Shown piece after piece: positions 54,571 to 63,370 of a DNA stretch of 64,000 bases (positions are counted from its first letter, which is position 1; every line of letters begins with the position of its first letter). The stretch lies in NCBI RefSeq assembly GCF_011927785.1, contig NZ_JAATJK010000001.1, forward strand, positions 5,179,001 through 5,243,000. Direction: 5' to 3'. The notes under the pieces are model-generated. The model saw only the letters and a program-made list of their open reading frames with translations. It had not been told where the DNA came from and made no database searches. The DNA comes from Micromonospora profundi (GTDB lineage: Bacteria; Actinomycetota; Actinomycetes; Mycobacteriales; Micromonosporaceae). Made by a program: the position numbers and the translations under genes.

Positions 54571-55458
54571 TCACCACGGGCCGAAGACCCGGTCGCCGGT
54601 GGCGGAGATGGCCGTGCACAGCTCGTCCAGGTCGGTGCCGGTGGTAGCGGCGAGCGAGCGGACGGTGAGCGGGATCAGGTACGAGGCGTTCGGCCGGCCC
54701 CGGTACGGCATCGGGGTGAGGTAGGGCGCGTCGGTTTCCACAAGGATCTGGTCCACCGGGGTCAGCGCGGCCGCCTCGCGCAGGGCACCCGCGCTGCCGA
54801 ACGTGACGGTGCCGGCGAAGCTGAGCAGGAAGCCACGGCGGACGCACTCGCGGGCGAAGTCGGCGTCGCCGGAGAAGCAGTGCAGCACCACCGTGTCCGG
54901 TGCGCCCTCGTCGTCGAGGATCCGCAGCACGTCGGCGTGTGCGTCCCGGTCGTGGACGACGAGCGCCTTGCCGTGCCGCTTGGCGATGGCGATGTGCGCC
55001 CGGAAGCTCTCCTCCTGCGCGGCGCGCCCCTCGTCGCCGGTACGGAAGAAGTCCATCCCGGTCTCGCCGATCCCCCGGACCCGTTCCCGGGCGGCCAACG
55101 ACTCGATCTCCCGAAGCGCCTCGTCGAGGTCGGCCAACCGGGGTGCCTCGTTGGGGTGCAGCGCCACGGTGGCCAGCACGGCCGGGTGACGCTCGGCGAC
55201 GTCCGCGCCCCACACTGAGGACGCCACGTCGACTCCGACCTGGACCAGCCGATCCACGCCGACCTCGGCGGCCACGGCGACCGCCGAGCCGATCGGGTCG
55301 TCGGTCGACCCTCCGCCGGGTACGCCGGCCTCGCTGACGGTGATGTCCAGGTGGGTGTGGCTGTCCAGCACCGGCCGGGGCAGTGGTTCGGGGGCGGGTG
55401 GGAACTCTCCGGCCCGCCGGGCGGCACGCTCGCGGCGGGTTTCAGTGGGCTCGCTCAT
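54571..55458 (-). CDS. tatD: TatD family metal-dependent hydrolase (DNase)
   Basis: 295 aa from the ATG at 55458. Metal-binding and catalytic residues of the family: LDSHTHLDI (HxH), GIGETGMDF (Glu), [10 protein letters not shown] (His), VVLHCFSGD (His) and [11 protein letters not shown] (Asp). The ~35-residue N-terminal extension ([24 protein letters not shown]) is basic and probably disordered, as in actinobacterial TatD. It acts as a Mg-dependent 3'-exonuclease or deoxyribonuclease. It follows metG by 119 bp and precedes rsmA. That gap shows no gene. Confidence 0.94.
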   Translation of the reverse strand: MSEPTETRRERAARRAGEFPPAPEPLPRPVLDSHTHLDITVSEAGVPGGGSTDDPIGSAVAVAAEVGVDRLVQVGVDVASSVWGADVAERHPAVLATVALHPNEAPRLADLDEALREIESLAARERVRGIGETGMDFFRTGDEGRAAQEESFRAHIAIAKRHGKALVVHDRDAHADVLRILDDEGAPDTVVLHCFSGDADFARECVRRGFLLSFAGTVTFGSAGALREAAALTPVDQILVETDAPYLTPMPYRGRPNASYLIPLTVRSLAATTGTDLDELCTAISATGDRVFGPW

Positions 55459-55577
55459 CAGCGACAGCATCACACACCGGGGCTGTCCATCTGCCCGCCA
55501 CCCGGCGTTCACCTCGACCACGCCGCGCGGCGGCGGCCCACCGTCGCCGCGCGGCGTTCGAAGCCGGGCCCGGACGG

Positions 55578-57380
55578 TCACTCGGCCAGGCGGGCCAGCT
55601 CCTCGTCGACGATCGACGGGTCGAGCTTGCGGAACACCGGCTTCGGCGGTGCCAGCGGCCGGCCGGACTCCAGCGGCACCGACTCCCAGCGCGCGCCGAC
55701 CGTGTAGTCCCCGGTCAGCACCGGGTACGACGGACCGCCGTCCAGGTCGTCGACCTGCTCGATGACAGGCATCGGCGCGTGTACGCCGGTGCCGCCCAGC
55801 AGCTCGTGCACCTGCTGCGCGGAGTGCGGCAGGAACGGGGTGAGCAGCGTGTTGGCGTCACTGACCACCTGAAGGGCGACGTGCAGGATGGTGCCCTGGC
55901 GGGGCTTGTCGGCCTCGGCCTTGAGCTTCCACGGCGCCTGCTCGGACAGGTACCTGTTGGCCTCGGCGACCACCTTCATGGCCTCGCCGATGGCCTGCTT
56001 CTGCCGGTGCCGGCCGATCAGGTCACCGACCGTGGCGAAGCCGGCCCGGGCCACCGCGAGCAGCGCCTCGTCTGCCTCGGTGAGTCCTGCCGGGTCGACC
56101 GGCGGGATGGCGCCGAAGTTCTTCGCCGCCATCGAGACGGACCTGTTGACCAGGTTGCCCCAGCCGGCGACCAGCTCGTCGTTGTTGCGGCGGAGGAACT
56201 CGGCCCAGGTGAAGTCCGTGTCGTTGCTCTCCGGGCCGGCGGCGGCGATGAAGTAGCGCAGCGCGTCGGCGTCGTAGCGCTCCAGGAAGTCGCGGACGTA
56301 GATGACCACCTTGCGGGACGAGGAGAACTTGCGCCCCTCCATGGTCAGGTACTCGCTGGAGACCACCTCGGTGGGCAGGTTGAGCCGGCCCAGCTGGCCG
56401 GGCTCACCGTCGCGGGAGCCCTCGCCGGAGTAGCCGGAGAGCAGCGCCGGCCAGATCACCGAGTGGAAGACGATGTTGTCCTTGCCCATGAAGTAGTACG
56501 ACCGCGCGTCCTTGCCCTCGCCGTCGGTCGACCACCACCTGCGCCACGCCTCCGGGTCGCCGGAGCGGCGGGCCCACTCGATCGAGGCGGACAGGTAACC
56601 GATCACCGCGTCGAACCAGACGTAGATCCGCTTGTCGGGCCGGTCCCGCCAGTCGTCCAACGGAATGGGTACGCCCCACTCCAGGTCCCGGGTGATCGCC
56701 CGCGGCTGGAGGTCGTCGAGCAGGTTGCGGGAGAACCGCAGCACGTTGGGCCGCCACCCGTCGCGGGTGTCCAGCCACTGCCGCAGCACCTCGGCCAGCG
56801 CGGGCAGGTCCAGGAAGAAGTGCTCGGTCTCGACGAACTTCGGGGTTTCCCCGTTGATCCGCGACTTCGGGTCGATCAGGTCGATCGGGTCGAGCTGGTT
56901 GCCGCAGTTGTCGCACTGGTCGCCGCGCGCGCTGTCGTACCCGCAGATCGGGCAGGTGCCCTCGATGTAGCGGTCGGGAAGGGTGCGCCCGGTGGACGGC
57001 GAGATGGCGCCCATGGTGGTCTTCGGCACGATGTAGCCGTTGCGGTACATCCCCTCGAACAGTTCCTGCACCACCGCGTAGTGGTTGCGGGTGGTGGTGC
57101 GGGTGAACAGGTCGTAGGAGAGCCCGAGGCCGTGCAGGTCCTCGACGATCACCCTGTTGTACCGGTCGGCCAGCTCGCGCGGGGTGACCCCGTCGGCGTC
57201 GGCCTGCACCTGGATGGGGGTGCCGTGCTCGTCGGTGCCGGAGACCATGAGCACGTCGTGGCCGGCCATCCGCATGTACCGGGCGAAGACGTCGGAGGGA
57301 ACGCCGAAACCGGAGACGTGGCCGATGTGGCGGGGGCCGTTGGCGTACGGCCAGGCCACTGCCGCGAGAACGTGACTCAT
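55578..57380 (-). CDS. metG: Methionyl-tRNA synthetase
   Basis: 600 aa from the ATG at 57380. Class I synthetase: [32 protein letters not shown] (HIGH motif HIGH), a four-Cys zinc knuckle ([18 protein letters not shown]), and [15 protein letters not shown] in place of the KMSKS loop (reads KFSSSR). [16 protein letters not shown] and [16 protein letters not shown] are conserved. No C-terminal tRNA-binding EMAP-type domain is present. It charges both initiator and elongator tRNA-Met. Its leader contains a long hairpin. Confidence 0.97.
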   Translation of the reverse strand: MSHVLAAVAWPYANGPRHIGHVSGFGVPSDVFARYMRMAGHDVLMVSGTDEHGTPIQVQADADGVTPRELADRYNRVIVEDLHGLGLSYDLFTRTTTRNHYAVVQELFEGMYRNGYIVPKTTMGAISPSTGRTLPDRYIEGTCPICGYDSARGDQCDNCGNQLDPIDLIDPKSRINGETPKFVETEHFFLDLPALAEVLRQWLDTRDGWRPNVLRFSRNLLDDLQPRAITRDLEWGVPIPLDDWRDRPDKRIYVWFDAVIGYLSASIEWARRSGDPEAWRRWWSTDGEGKDARSYYFMGKDNIVFHSVIWPALLSGYSGEGSRDGEPGQLGRLNLPTEVVSSEYLTMEGRKFSSSRKVVIYVRDFLERYDADALRYFIAAAGPESNDTDFTWAEFLRRNNDELVAGWGNLVNRSVSMAAKNFGAIPPVDPAGLTEADEALLAVARAGFATVGDLIGRHRQKQAIGEAMKVVAEANRYLSEQAPWKLKAEADKPRQGTILHVALQVVSDANTLLTPFLPHSAQQVHELLGGTGVHAPMPVIEQVDDLDGGPSYPVLTGDYTVGARWESVPLESGRPLAPPKPVFRKLDPSIVDEELARLAE

Positions 57381-57418
57381 GAGCAGCAAGCCTAGTGACC
57401 CGTCCGGGAGCCCCGCGA

Positions 57419-57471
57419 ACCAATAGGGGGTGCCGGCCCGGCGGACTGGGCCGACCACCCCGACTATTGGT
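57419..57471. promoter_or_regulatory. Long hairpin in the metG leader/divergent intergenic region
   Basis: ACCAATAG (57419-57426) pairs with CTATTGGT (57464-57471). Inside, GGGGTG pairs with CACCCC and CGGCCC with GGGCCG around an 8-nt loop. Hence an 8+6+6-bp stem with two small bulges, 39 nt before the metG ATG and 59 bp before the divergent gene. It does not look like a T-box. It could be an operator or an RNA control element. Confidence 0.6.
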
Positions 57472-57529
57472 CCGATTTGTTCCCGACACGCTGTCGACCT
57501 GCCCGTTCCGTCCCCGTGACCGGTGTGCA

Positions 57530-58525
57530 ATGGTCGTCGTGACTGGCAGACGAACGGCGCGGGACCACGACGACCGTCCCACCGGGCCGGTGGCCGGCGA
57601 CGAGCCCGTCCAGACGCCTGACCCGGCCCGAGGCGCCCGGGTGGCACCTGGCGCGTCCCGGGGTGCCGGGGTCGCGCCGCAGCCCCGGCCGGTGCCGGGC
57701 GTCGGCAGGGGGCCGGCCAACGGCGCGGCGCTCGGTGTGGAGCCGGTTCACGGGCCGGCGGACGACCCGGAGCCGGCCGGCGCAGCGCCAGTCGAGGTGG
57801 AGCCGACCACCGGGGCGCCTGTGGACGCGGTGCCACGACGGGTGCCGGTCCGCCAGCAGAGCCGCTGGCACCGAGGTGCCCGGCGGCTCGACGCCGACGC
57901 GCCTGACGACGAGGACGGTGCCTTCTGGGCGCCGATCGAGCAGGTGCACTGGGACGGCACCCCGGTCCGGCAGGACACCGAGCCCCAGCGCGACCGGCGG
58001 GTCGCACGCCGCGCCCCGCCCCGGACGGCAGCGCTGCCGGACCCGCTGCCCGGGCTTGCCGCGCTGGTGCTGCTGAGCCTGGTCACGGCCTTCTTCGCCT
58101 GGGTCAGCGCGGGGCCGTTCTGGCTCGCGGTCGGGCACGCCCGCACCGGCACAGTGGTGATCGACGAGTGCACCGGCGACGGGCTCACCCAGCGGTGCCG
58201 GGGCGTCTTCAGCGCGGACGACGGGCAGTTCCTGGCCCATGGCGTACGGGTTAGCGGTGTACCGGCCGGACGGGACGCGCGGGGGACGACGCTGCCCGCT
58301 CGGATGACCGGCCCGGACAGCGGCACCGCGTACGCCGACACCGGTGCCGGCCGGCACCTGCGCTGGCTGCCAGGCCTGCTGGTGGTGGCCGGCTGCGCGG
58401 CCGGCATCGCCCGCTGGACCGGCGCGACCCGGTTGCCCGGCCGGAGGCACCGCCTCTGGGCGGTCACCGCCGCACTTGCCGGCCCGGCGCTGATCACCAT
58501 CGGTTTCCTCGCCGCCGCGTGGTGA
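57530..58525 (+). CDS. Proline-rich membrane protein of unknown function
   Basis: 331 aa from the ATG at 57530, or from the GTG three codons later. The first ~180 residues are rich in Pro, Ala, Arg and Asp and look disordered. Residues ~185-330 contain three hydrophobic segments: [40 protein letters not shown] and [21 protein letters not shown]. Between the first two lies an outward region with two cysteines ([19 protein letters not shown]), perhaps a disulfide. The last codons GCG-TGG-TGA start a tandem repeat. It is divergent from metG. Not recognised. Confidence 0.7.
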   Translation: MVVVTGRRTARDHDDRPTGPVAGDEPVQTPDPARGARVAPGASRGAGVAPQPRPVPGVGRGPANGAALGVEPVHGPADDPEPAGAAPVEVEPTTGAPVDAVPRRVPVRQQSRWHRGARRLDADAPDDEDGAFWAPIEQVHWDGTPVRQDTEPQRDRRVARRAPPRTAALPDPLPGLAALVLLSLVTAFFAWVSAGPFWLAVGHARTGTVVIDECTGDGLTQRCRGVFSADDGQFLAHGVRVSGVPAGRDARGTTLPARMTGPDSGTAYADTGAGRHLRWLPGLLVVAGCAAGIARWTGATRLPGRRHRLWAVTAALAGPALITIGFLAAAW

Positions 58526-58608
58526 ATCCTGCGCCGCTTAGTGAATCTGCGCCCCGTGGTGAATCTGCGCGTGGTGAATCCACCGCCGCGTGGTGAGCCC
58601 AGCGCCGC
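58519..58608. repeat. Tandem repeat of the gene end downstream of the membrane protein gene
   Basis: Five units of 15-19 bp with consensus GTGGTGAATCTGCGCCGC: 58519-58537, 58538-58555, 58556-58570, 58571-58589 and 58590-58608. The first unit includes the stop codon of the upstream gene (tgg tga), so later units are extra copies of that 3' end. Confidence 0.8.
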
Positions 58609-58630
58609 GCGGCGGAGTCGGCGGGCCGGT

Positions 58631-59479
58631 TCAGCTGTGCACGATCGTGTAGACGTCGCGGCGGCGGAGGGCGTACTCGGTGGCGACCTCGGTGATCGCG
58701 TCCCGGCGGGACAGGCCGGCCGCCTCCCGCTCGGCGACCGCCGCGCGCAGTGTGTCGTCGTCGGGACGTTCCGCTGCGGTCACCGGCGCCCCGGCGACCA
58801 CAAGGGTGATCTCCCCGCGCGGGTCGCCATCGGCGGCCCAGCGGGCCAGTTCACCGAGAGGGCGGCGGAGCACCTCCTCGTAGGTCTTCGTGAGTTCCCG
58901 GCAGAGCGCGGCCGGCCGATCCGCGCCGAACGTCTCGGCCAGGTCGGTGAGCGCCGCGCCGATCCGGTGTGGGGCCTCGAAGAAGACGAGGGTGCGTTCC
59001 TCGGCGACGAGCGCCCGCAGACGGGACCGGCGAGCGCCGGGCGTCCGAGGTAGGAACCCCTCGAAGCAGAACCGGTCGCAGGGCAGCCCGGAGACGGCGA
59101 GGGCGGTGGTGACCGCGCTGGGCCCGGGGGCGACGGTGACCGGCGCCCCGGCGTCCAGCGCGGCCCTGACCAGTCGGTAGCCGGGGTCGGAGACGCTCGG
59201 CATGCCTCCGTCGGTGACCAGAGCAACCGTGTAGCCGCCGAGGATCACCTCGACCAGTTCCGGGGTCCGGCGCTCCTCGTTGCCCTCGAAATACGAGACG
59301 ATCCGACCACCGACGGTGATGTCGAGGTCACGGGCCAGCCGGGTCAGGCGGCGCGTGTCCTCGGCGGCCACCACATCGGCGCTGGCCAGCACCTCCCGGA
59401 GCCGGGCCGACGCGTCGGCGGGGTTTCCGAGCGGGGCACCGAGCAGAATGAGGCGCCCAGCCTCGGACATTTCACCCAC
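58631..59479 (-). CDS. rsmI: 16S rRNA (cytidine(1402)-2'-O)-methyltransferase
   Basis: 282 aa from a GTG at 59479, with AAGGAG 8 nt upstream. An SPOUT-unrelated, tetrapyrrole-methylase-fold enzyme: RLILLGAPLGNPADASARLREVL, AAEDTRRLTRLARDLDI, VALVTDGGMPSVSDPGYRLVRAAL and PGPSAVTTALAVSGLPCDRFCFEGFLP are family hallmarks. The C-terminal region (LRAAVAEREAAGLSRRDAITEVATEYALRRRDVYTIV) matches RsmI proteins. It methylates the ribose of C1402 in 16S rRNA. It is divergent from the mannosyltransferase gene, the normal actinobacterial arrangement. Confidence 0.95.
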   Translation of the reverse strand: MGEMSEAGRLILLGAPLGNPADASARLREVLASADVVAAEDTRRLTRLARDLDITVGGRIVSYFEGNEERRTPELVEVILGGYTVALVTDGGMPSVSDPGYRLVRAALDAGAPVTVAPGPSAVTTALAVSGLPCDRFCFEGFLPRTPGARRSRLRALVAEERTLVFFEAPHRIGAALTDLAETFGADRPAALCRELTKTYEEVLRRPLGELARWAADGDPRGEITLVVAGAPVTAAERPDDDTLRAAVAEREAAGLSRRDAITEVATEYALRRRDVYTIVHS

Positions 59480-59551
59480 GACATCGTCTCCTTCATCGAC
59501 AATCCATACCGCTATCGGGGACGACGGGCGCCACCGGGCACCTTGGCAGCC

Positions 59552-59557
59552 TACGAT
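59552..59557 (+). promoter_or_regulatory. -10 box directly before the mannosyltransferase start
   Basis: TACGAT ends 6 nt before the GTG at 59564. Transcription would then begin at or beside the start codon, giving a leaderless mRNA. No convincing -35 box is visible. Confidence 0.55.
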
Positions 59558-59563
59558 CGCCGG

Positions 59564-61279
59564 GTGACGAGTGCGTCGACAGCGCAGAGCCCGAGCGCCG
59601 ACCCGGCAGACACGGTCGAGGTGACCGGCGAGCCCGGCCCCACGGCGGATCCACCGGCACCCCGCGTGGAGGGCGGCGGCGCTGCCGCTGTGATCCGCCG
59701 CCGGTTCGCCACAGTCGACGCCCGGGCGGACCGGTTCTCGTGGCTCGCCACAGCAGTCGTGGTGGCCATCGCGGCGATCCTACGTTTCCTCGGCCTGTCC
59801 AGCCCCAGCGGTAAGATCTTCGACGAGACGTACTACGCCAAGGACGCGTACGGGCTGATCAGCCGCGGCGTCGAGTGGAACTACAAGGACAACGTCGCCT
59901 CGTACGTGGTGCACCCGCCACTGGGCAAGTGGTTGATCGGCCTCGGCGAGTGGGCCTTCGGCTATCAGGACGCCGATTCGAAGGTCTCCGTTCCCGGGCA
60001 CCTGATCACCACCTCGCCGGAGTTCGGCTGGCGGTTCTCGGCGGCCGTCATCGGCACCCTGTCGGTGCTCCTGCTGGTCCGGATCGGCCGGCGGATGTTC
60101 CGCTCGACGGTCCTGGGGTGCGCTGCCGGTCTGCTGCTCGCCCTGGACGGCTTCCACCTGGTGCTGTCCCGCGCGGCGCTGCTCGACATCTTCCTGCTGT
60201 TCTTCGTGCTTGCCGCGTTCGGCGCGTTGGTGCTCGACCGCGACGCCAGCCGCCGACGCTGGGCGCGCGCTCTCGACGACGGGCTCGACACGAGCCGGCC
60301 GGGTCGGGCCGGCCGACCGCCGACGGGCTGGCGTACGTGGCCGTGGTGGCGCCTGGCCGCCGGGGTGCTGATCGGCTGCGCCTGCGCGGTGAAGTGGAGC
60401 GCTGTCTACTTCGTGCCCGCGTTCGCGCTGCTGGTGATCCTCTGGGAGGTCGGGGTCCGCCGGTCCGCGGGCGTCCGCCGGCCCTGGCGGGACACCGTGC
60501 TCGACGAGCTGCCGTGGCTGGTGCTGGCCGGCGTGCTGATCGTGGTCACCTACATCGCCACCTGGTCGGGGTGGCTGCTCTCCGACGACGGCTACTACCG
60601 GCTGGCGTCGTCGACGGCGTACCCGACCGACAAGCTCAGTGACGCCCCGGTGATCGGCCCGCTGATCAACCTCTTCGAATACCACCGCGCTGCGTACGGC
60701 TTCCACGCCCAACTCGACGATCCCCACAAGTACCAGTCGTGGCCGTGGCAGTGGCTGCTGCTCGGCCGTCCGGTGGCGTTCCACTACGCGACCGACGGGG
60801 CGTGCGGCGCACCGAGCTGCGCCTCGGAGATCCTGCTGCTGGGCACCCCGCTGCTGTGGTGGTCGTTCCTGCCCGCCCTGGTGGCGCTGGTGTGGCTGGG
60901 TGTGGCACGGCGCGACTGGCGGGCCGGCGCGATCCTGCTCAGCGTGGCGGCCGGGCTGCTGCCCTGGTTCGTGCTCGCCCTCGACGGCCGGACGATGTTC
61001 TCGTTCTACACCGCGCCGGTGCTGCCCTTCCTGGTGCTTGCCGTGGTCTACGTGCTGGGTGCGCTCATCGCACCGGCCGGGGGCGAGGTGGGCGAGGTGA
61101 CTCGGCTGACGCCCGGCGACCCGGCGTACGAGCGGCGGCTGGTGGGCAGTGTCGCGGCCGGCGCCTACGTGCTGCTGGTGGGGCTGTGCTTCGCGTACTT
61201 CTATCCGATTTTCGTGGGCAAGGTGATTCCGTACTCGGATTGGCTGTCGCGAATGTGGCTCGACGGTCGGTGGATATAG
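59564..61279 (+). CDS. pmt: Protein O-mannosyltransferase (dolichyl-phosphate-mannose type)
   Basis: 571 aa from a GTG at 59564. It is an integral membrane enzyme that transfers mannose from polyprenyl-phosphate-mannose to Ser/Thr of exported proteins. The catalytic loop is KIFDETYYAKDAYGLISRGVEWN with the DE pair, and VVHPPLGKWLIGLGEWAF follows. About 10-11 hydrophobic segments are visible; later family parts are AVKWSAVYFVPAFALL, HKYQSWPWQWLLLGRPVAF, FSFYTAPVLPFL and a C-terminal WLDGRWI. Length compares to Rv1002c-type Pmt (~520). A polar ~60-residue leader precedes the first helix. Two hairpins follow the stop. Confidence 0.95.
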   Translation: MTSASTAQSPSADPADTVEVTGEPGPTADPPAPRVEGGGAAAVIRRRFATVDARADRFSWLATAVVVAIAAILRFLGLSSPSGKIFDETYYAKDAYGLISRGVEWNYKDNVASYVVHPPLGKWLIGLGEWAFGYQDADSKVSVPGHLITTSPEFGWRFSAAVIGTLSVLLLVRIGRRMFRSTVLGCAAGLLLALDGFHLVLSRAALLDIFLLFFVLAAFGALVLDRDASRRRWARALDDGLDTSRPGRAGRPPTGWRTWPWWRLAAGVLIGCACAVKWSAVYFVPAFALLVILWEVGVRRSAGVRRPWRDTVLDELPWLVLAGVLIVVTYIATWSGWLLSDDGYYRLASSTAYPTDKLSDAPVIGPLINLFEYHRAAYGFHAQLDDPHKYQSWPWQWLLLGRPVAFHYATDGACGAPSCASEILLLGTPLLWWSFLPALVALVWLGVARRDWRAGAILLSVAAGLLPWFVLALDGRTMFSFYTAPVLPFLVLAVVYVLGALIAPAGGEVGEVTRLTPGDPAYERRLVGSVAAGAYVLLVGLCFAYFYPIFVGKVIPYSDWLSRMWLDGRWI

Positions 61280-61313
61280 GCACCGGCAGGCGACGCGCCG
61301 CACAGCGCGACGC

Positions 61314-61350
61314 AGACGGGCCCGCACGCTTCAAGCGTGCGGGCCCGTCT
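61314..61350 (+). terminator. Terminator hairpin 1 after pmt
   Basis: Perfect 16-bp stem AGACGGGCCCGCACGC (61314-61329) with its complement (61335-61350) and a 5-nt loop TTCAA, 35 bp after the stop. Confidence 0.85.
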
Positions 61351-61360
61351 GGACAAAGGC

Positions 61361-61408
61361 GCGCGCCCCGATCGCCTGCCACGGGGGAAGCGGGCGATTG
61401 GGGCGCGC
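61361..61408 (+). terminator. Terminator hairpin 2 after pmt
   Basis: GCGCGCCCCGATCGCC (61361-61376) pairs with 61393-61408 over 16 positions with one G-T, and a 16-nt loop. It stands 10 bp after hairpin 1, forming a tandem. From 61409 to 61644 I see no supported gene. Confidence 0.75.
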
Positions 61409-61644
61409 ATGAAGAGCTTAACCACCCCGCACCACCGGCACAACGGGTCGACTTGGGTCAGATTCCCGACCATACTCACCGCGTCCAGCACATTCCTTCG
61501 ATAGTTGACCGAGGGTGACCCGTCGTGGACCCTGCGCCTCGATGGGCTGCTTCGATGTTCATGCGACGCCGCGCGGCTGACGCGGGCGTCCAGTTCCGTG
61601 CCGCACCGGGCCTGTGCGGCGATCGTGACAGGAGGCGGGGCGCT

Positions 61645-62010
61645 GTGGAGTTACTGGCCCGGGTCCGGGAGATCTGCCTGGCCCTGCCCGAGGTGACCGA
61701 GCGACCCAGTCACGGGTCACCGACCTGGTTCGTCCGGGACAAGAGCGTCTTCGTCACCCTGCACGCCGACGGGCACCACCAGAACGACTTCCCACACCTC
61801 TGGTGCGCGGCCCCGCCGGGCGCGCAGGCGGAGCTGACCGCCGCCGACCCGGAACGCTTCTTCCGCCCTCCCTACGTGGGTGGTCGGGGGTGGCTCGGCG
61901 TACGGCTCGACGGCACGGTCGACTGGGTCGAGATCGACGAGTTGTGCCGGGACGCTTACCGGGAGATCGCGCCGAAGCGGCTTGTCGCCCTGCTCGACGC
62001 GTCCGCCTGA
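61645..62010 (+). CDS. MmcQ/YjbR family protein
   Basis: 121 aa from a GTG at 61645, with AGGAGG 9 nt upstream; longer upstream readings lack family sequence. Family features: LLARVREICLALPEVTERPSHGSPTWFVRDKSVFVTLHADG, PERFFRPPYVGGRGWLGVRLDGTVDWVEIDELCRDAYREIAPKRL. These are small DNA-binding-like (CyaY-fold) proteins whose function is not established. It is a single gene, 76 bp before the VWA gene. Confidence 0.9.
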   Translation: MELLARVREICLALPEVTERPSHGSPTWFVRDKSVFVTLHADGHHQNDFPHLWCAAPPGAQAELTAADPERFFRPPYVGGRGWLGVRLDGTVDWVEIDELCRDAYREIAPKRLVALLDASA

Positions 62011-62073
62011 CCCCCGTCCCGCCGCGGTGATCATCGGGCGGTCACCCGGATGATCGTCCAAAGTGGATCTCAC

Positions 62074-62079
62074 TACACT
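62074..62079 (+). promoter_or_regulatory. -10 box directly before the VWA gene start
   Basis: TACACT ends 7 nt before the GTG at 62087, again a leaderless arrangement. A weak -35 (TGATCG) lies 17 bp upstream. Confidence 0.5.
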
Positions 62080-62086
62080 GCGGGCC

Positions 62087-63370
62087 GTGATCAACTTCAG
62101 ACGATCGACGGCCGTCCTCCTTGGACTGCTGGCGACCACCGCGCTGACCGGGCCGGTCCCGGCGAGAGCCGGCGAGGAGCCGGTGACCGAACCTCCCCGC
62201 GTCGAACTCGTGCTCGACGTGAGCGGCTCGATGCGCGCCGCCGACATCGACGGACGCAGTCGGATCTCGGTAGCCCAGCAGGCGTTCAACGAGGTGGTGG
62301 ACGCGCTGCCGGAGGAGACGCAGCTCGGCATCCGGGTGCTCGGCGCGACCTACCGGGGCAAGGACAAGAAGGTCGGCTGCCAGGACACCCAGCAGATCGT
62401 GCCTGTCGGGCCGGTGGACCGTGCCCGGGCCAAGGACGCGGTGGCGACACTCCGTCCGACCGGGTTCACGCCGGTCGGGCTCGCCCTGCGCTCCGCCGCG
62501 CAGGATCTGGGCAGCGGTTCCACCACCCGACGCATCGTGCTGATCACCGACGGGGAGGACACCTGCGCCCCGCCGGACCCGTGCGAGGTGGCCCGGGAGT
62601 TGGCCGCGCAGGGCACCAGCCTCGTCGTCGACACGCTCGGTCTCGCGCCCGACGAGAAGGTCCGCCGGCAACTGCTGTGCATCGCCAGCGCGACCGGCGG
62701 CACGTACACCGCGGCGCAGAGCGCTGAAGAGCTGACCGGACGGATCAAGCAGCTCGTCGAGCGGGCCGCCGACACCCACACGCGGGCACCGACAGTCGTC
62801 GGCGGTACCAGCGCCTGTGACTCGGCGCCGCTGCTCGCCCCCGGTGTCTACGCGGACCGGGAGGCGTTCTCCGAGCACCGCTACTACCGCGTTCCGGTAC
62901 GCCCCGGGCAGGAGCTGCGTGCCTCGGTGAGCATGGCGCTGGACCGGCCCGTGAACCGGGACTACGGGGTGCTGCTGCGGGCCACCGCCGCCGACGGCCG
63001 GGAACTCGTCCGGGGCGCCGACGCCGGCAGCGGACGCGCCGACGTGCTCTCCGCCGGGCTGCGCTGGTCGGCAACCGCCGACGACGAGGACGACACGGTG
63101 GCCGAGCAGAGTGCGGCGCCCGTCGTCGAGCCCACCACCGTCTGCCTTGTGGTGAGCAATTCGTTCGCCCCCCGCCCCGGAACGGCCGCGACGCCCGGCA
63201 TGCCTGTGGAGCTGACCATCGACGTGGTCGCCGCCGCTCCCGGCCCGGACGGCCCCGACCTCGGCCGGGGCTGGGTGCTGCTCGCCCTGCTCACCGTCGC
63301 CGGACTGCTCACCGGCCTGATCGCCGGTCTGCTCACCCGCTGGTGGGTCGCCACCTGGAGGGAGAACTGA
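62087..63370 (+). CDS. Exported von Willebrand factor A domain protein, membrane-anchored
   Basis: 427 aa from a GTG at 62087. It has a signal peptide (INFRRSTAVLLGLLATTALTGPVPARAG, cleavage after ARA), then a VWA domain with MIDAS residues DVSGSM (VELVLDVSGSMRA), a central Thr (RPTGFTPVGLAL) and DGEDTC (VLITDGEDTCAPPD). A second beta-rich outer region (~230-370) follows, and a C-terminal membrane helix (WVLLALLTVAGLLTGLIAGLLT) with a short basic tail. This is the layout of secreted VWA proteins thought to bind metal and partner proteins. The next gene starts at its stop codon (TGATG), so the two probably act together. Confidence 0.9.
   Translation: MINFRRSTAVLLGLLATTALTGPVPARAGEEPVTEPPRVELVLDVSGSMRAADIDGRSRISVAQQAFNEVVDALPEETQLGIRVLGATYRGKDKKVGCQDTQQIVPVGPVDRARAKDAVATLRPTGFTPVGLALRSAAQDLGSGSTTRRIVLITDGEDTCAPPDPCEVARELAAQGTSLVVDTLGLAPDEKVRRQLLCIASATGGTYTAAQSAEELTGRIKQLVERAADTHTRAPTVVGGTSACDSAPLLAPGVYADREAFSEHRYYRVPVRPGQELRASVSMALDRPVNRDYGVLLRATAADGRELVRGADAGSGRADVLSAGLRWSATADDEDDTVAEQSAAPVVEPTTVCLVVSNSFAPRPGTAATPGMPVELTIDVVAAAPGPDGPDLGRGWVLLALLTVAGLLTGLIAGLLTRWWVATWREN

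Noticed and set aside
57419..57471. T-box riboswitch for metG
   Set aside because: No T-box (UGGNACC-type) sequence or specifier loop is seen; only a plain hairpin.
61201..61491. 96-codon frame on the - strand after pmt
   Set aside because: It reads through both terminator hairpins and overlaps the pmt end; no motif and odd composition.
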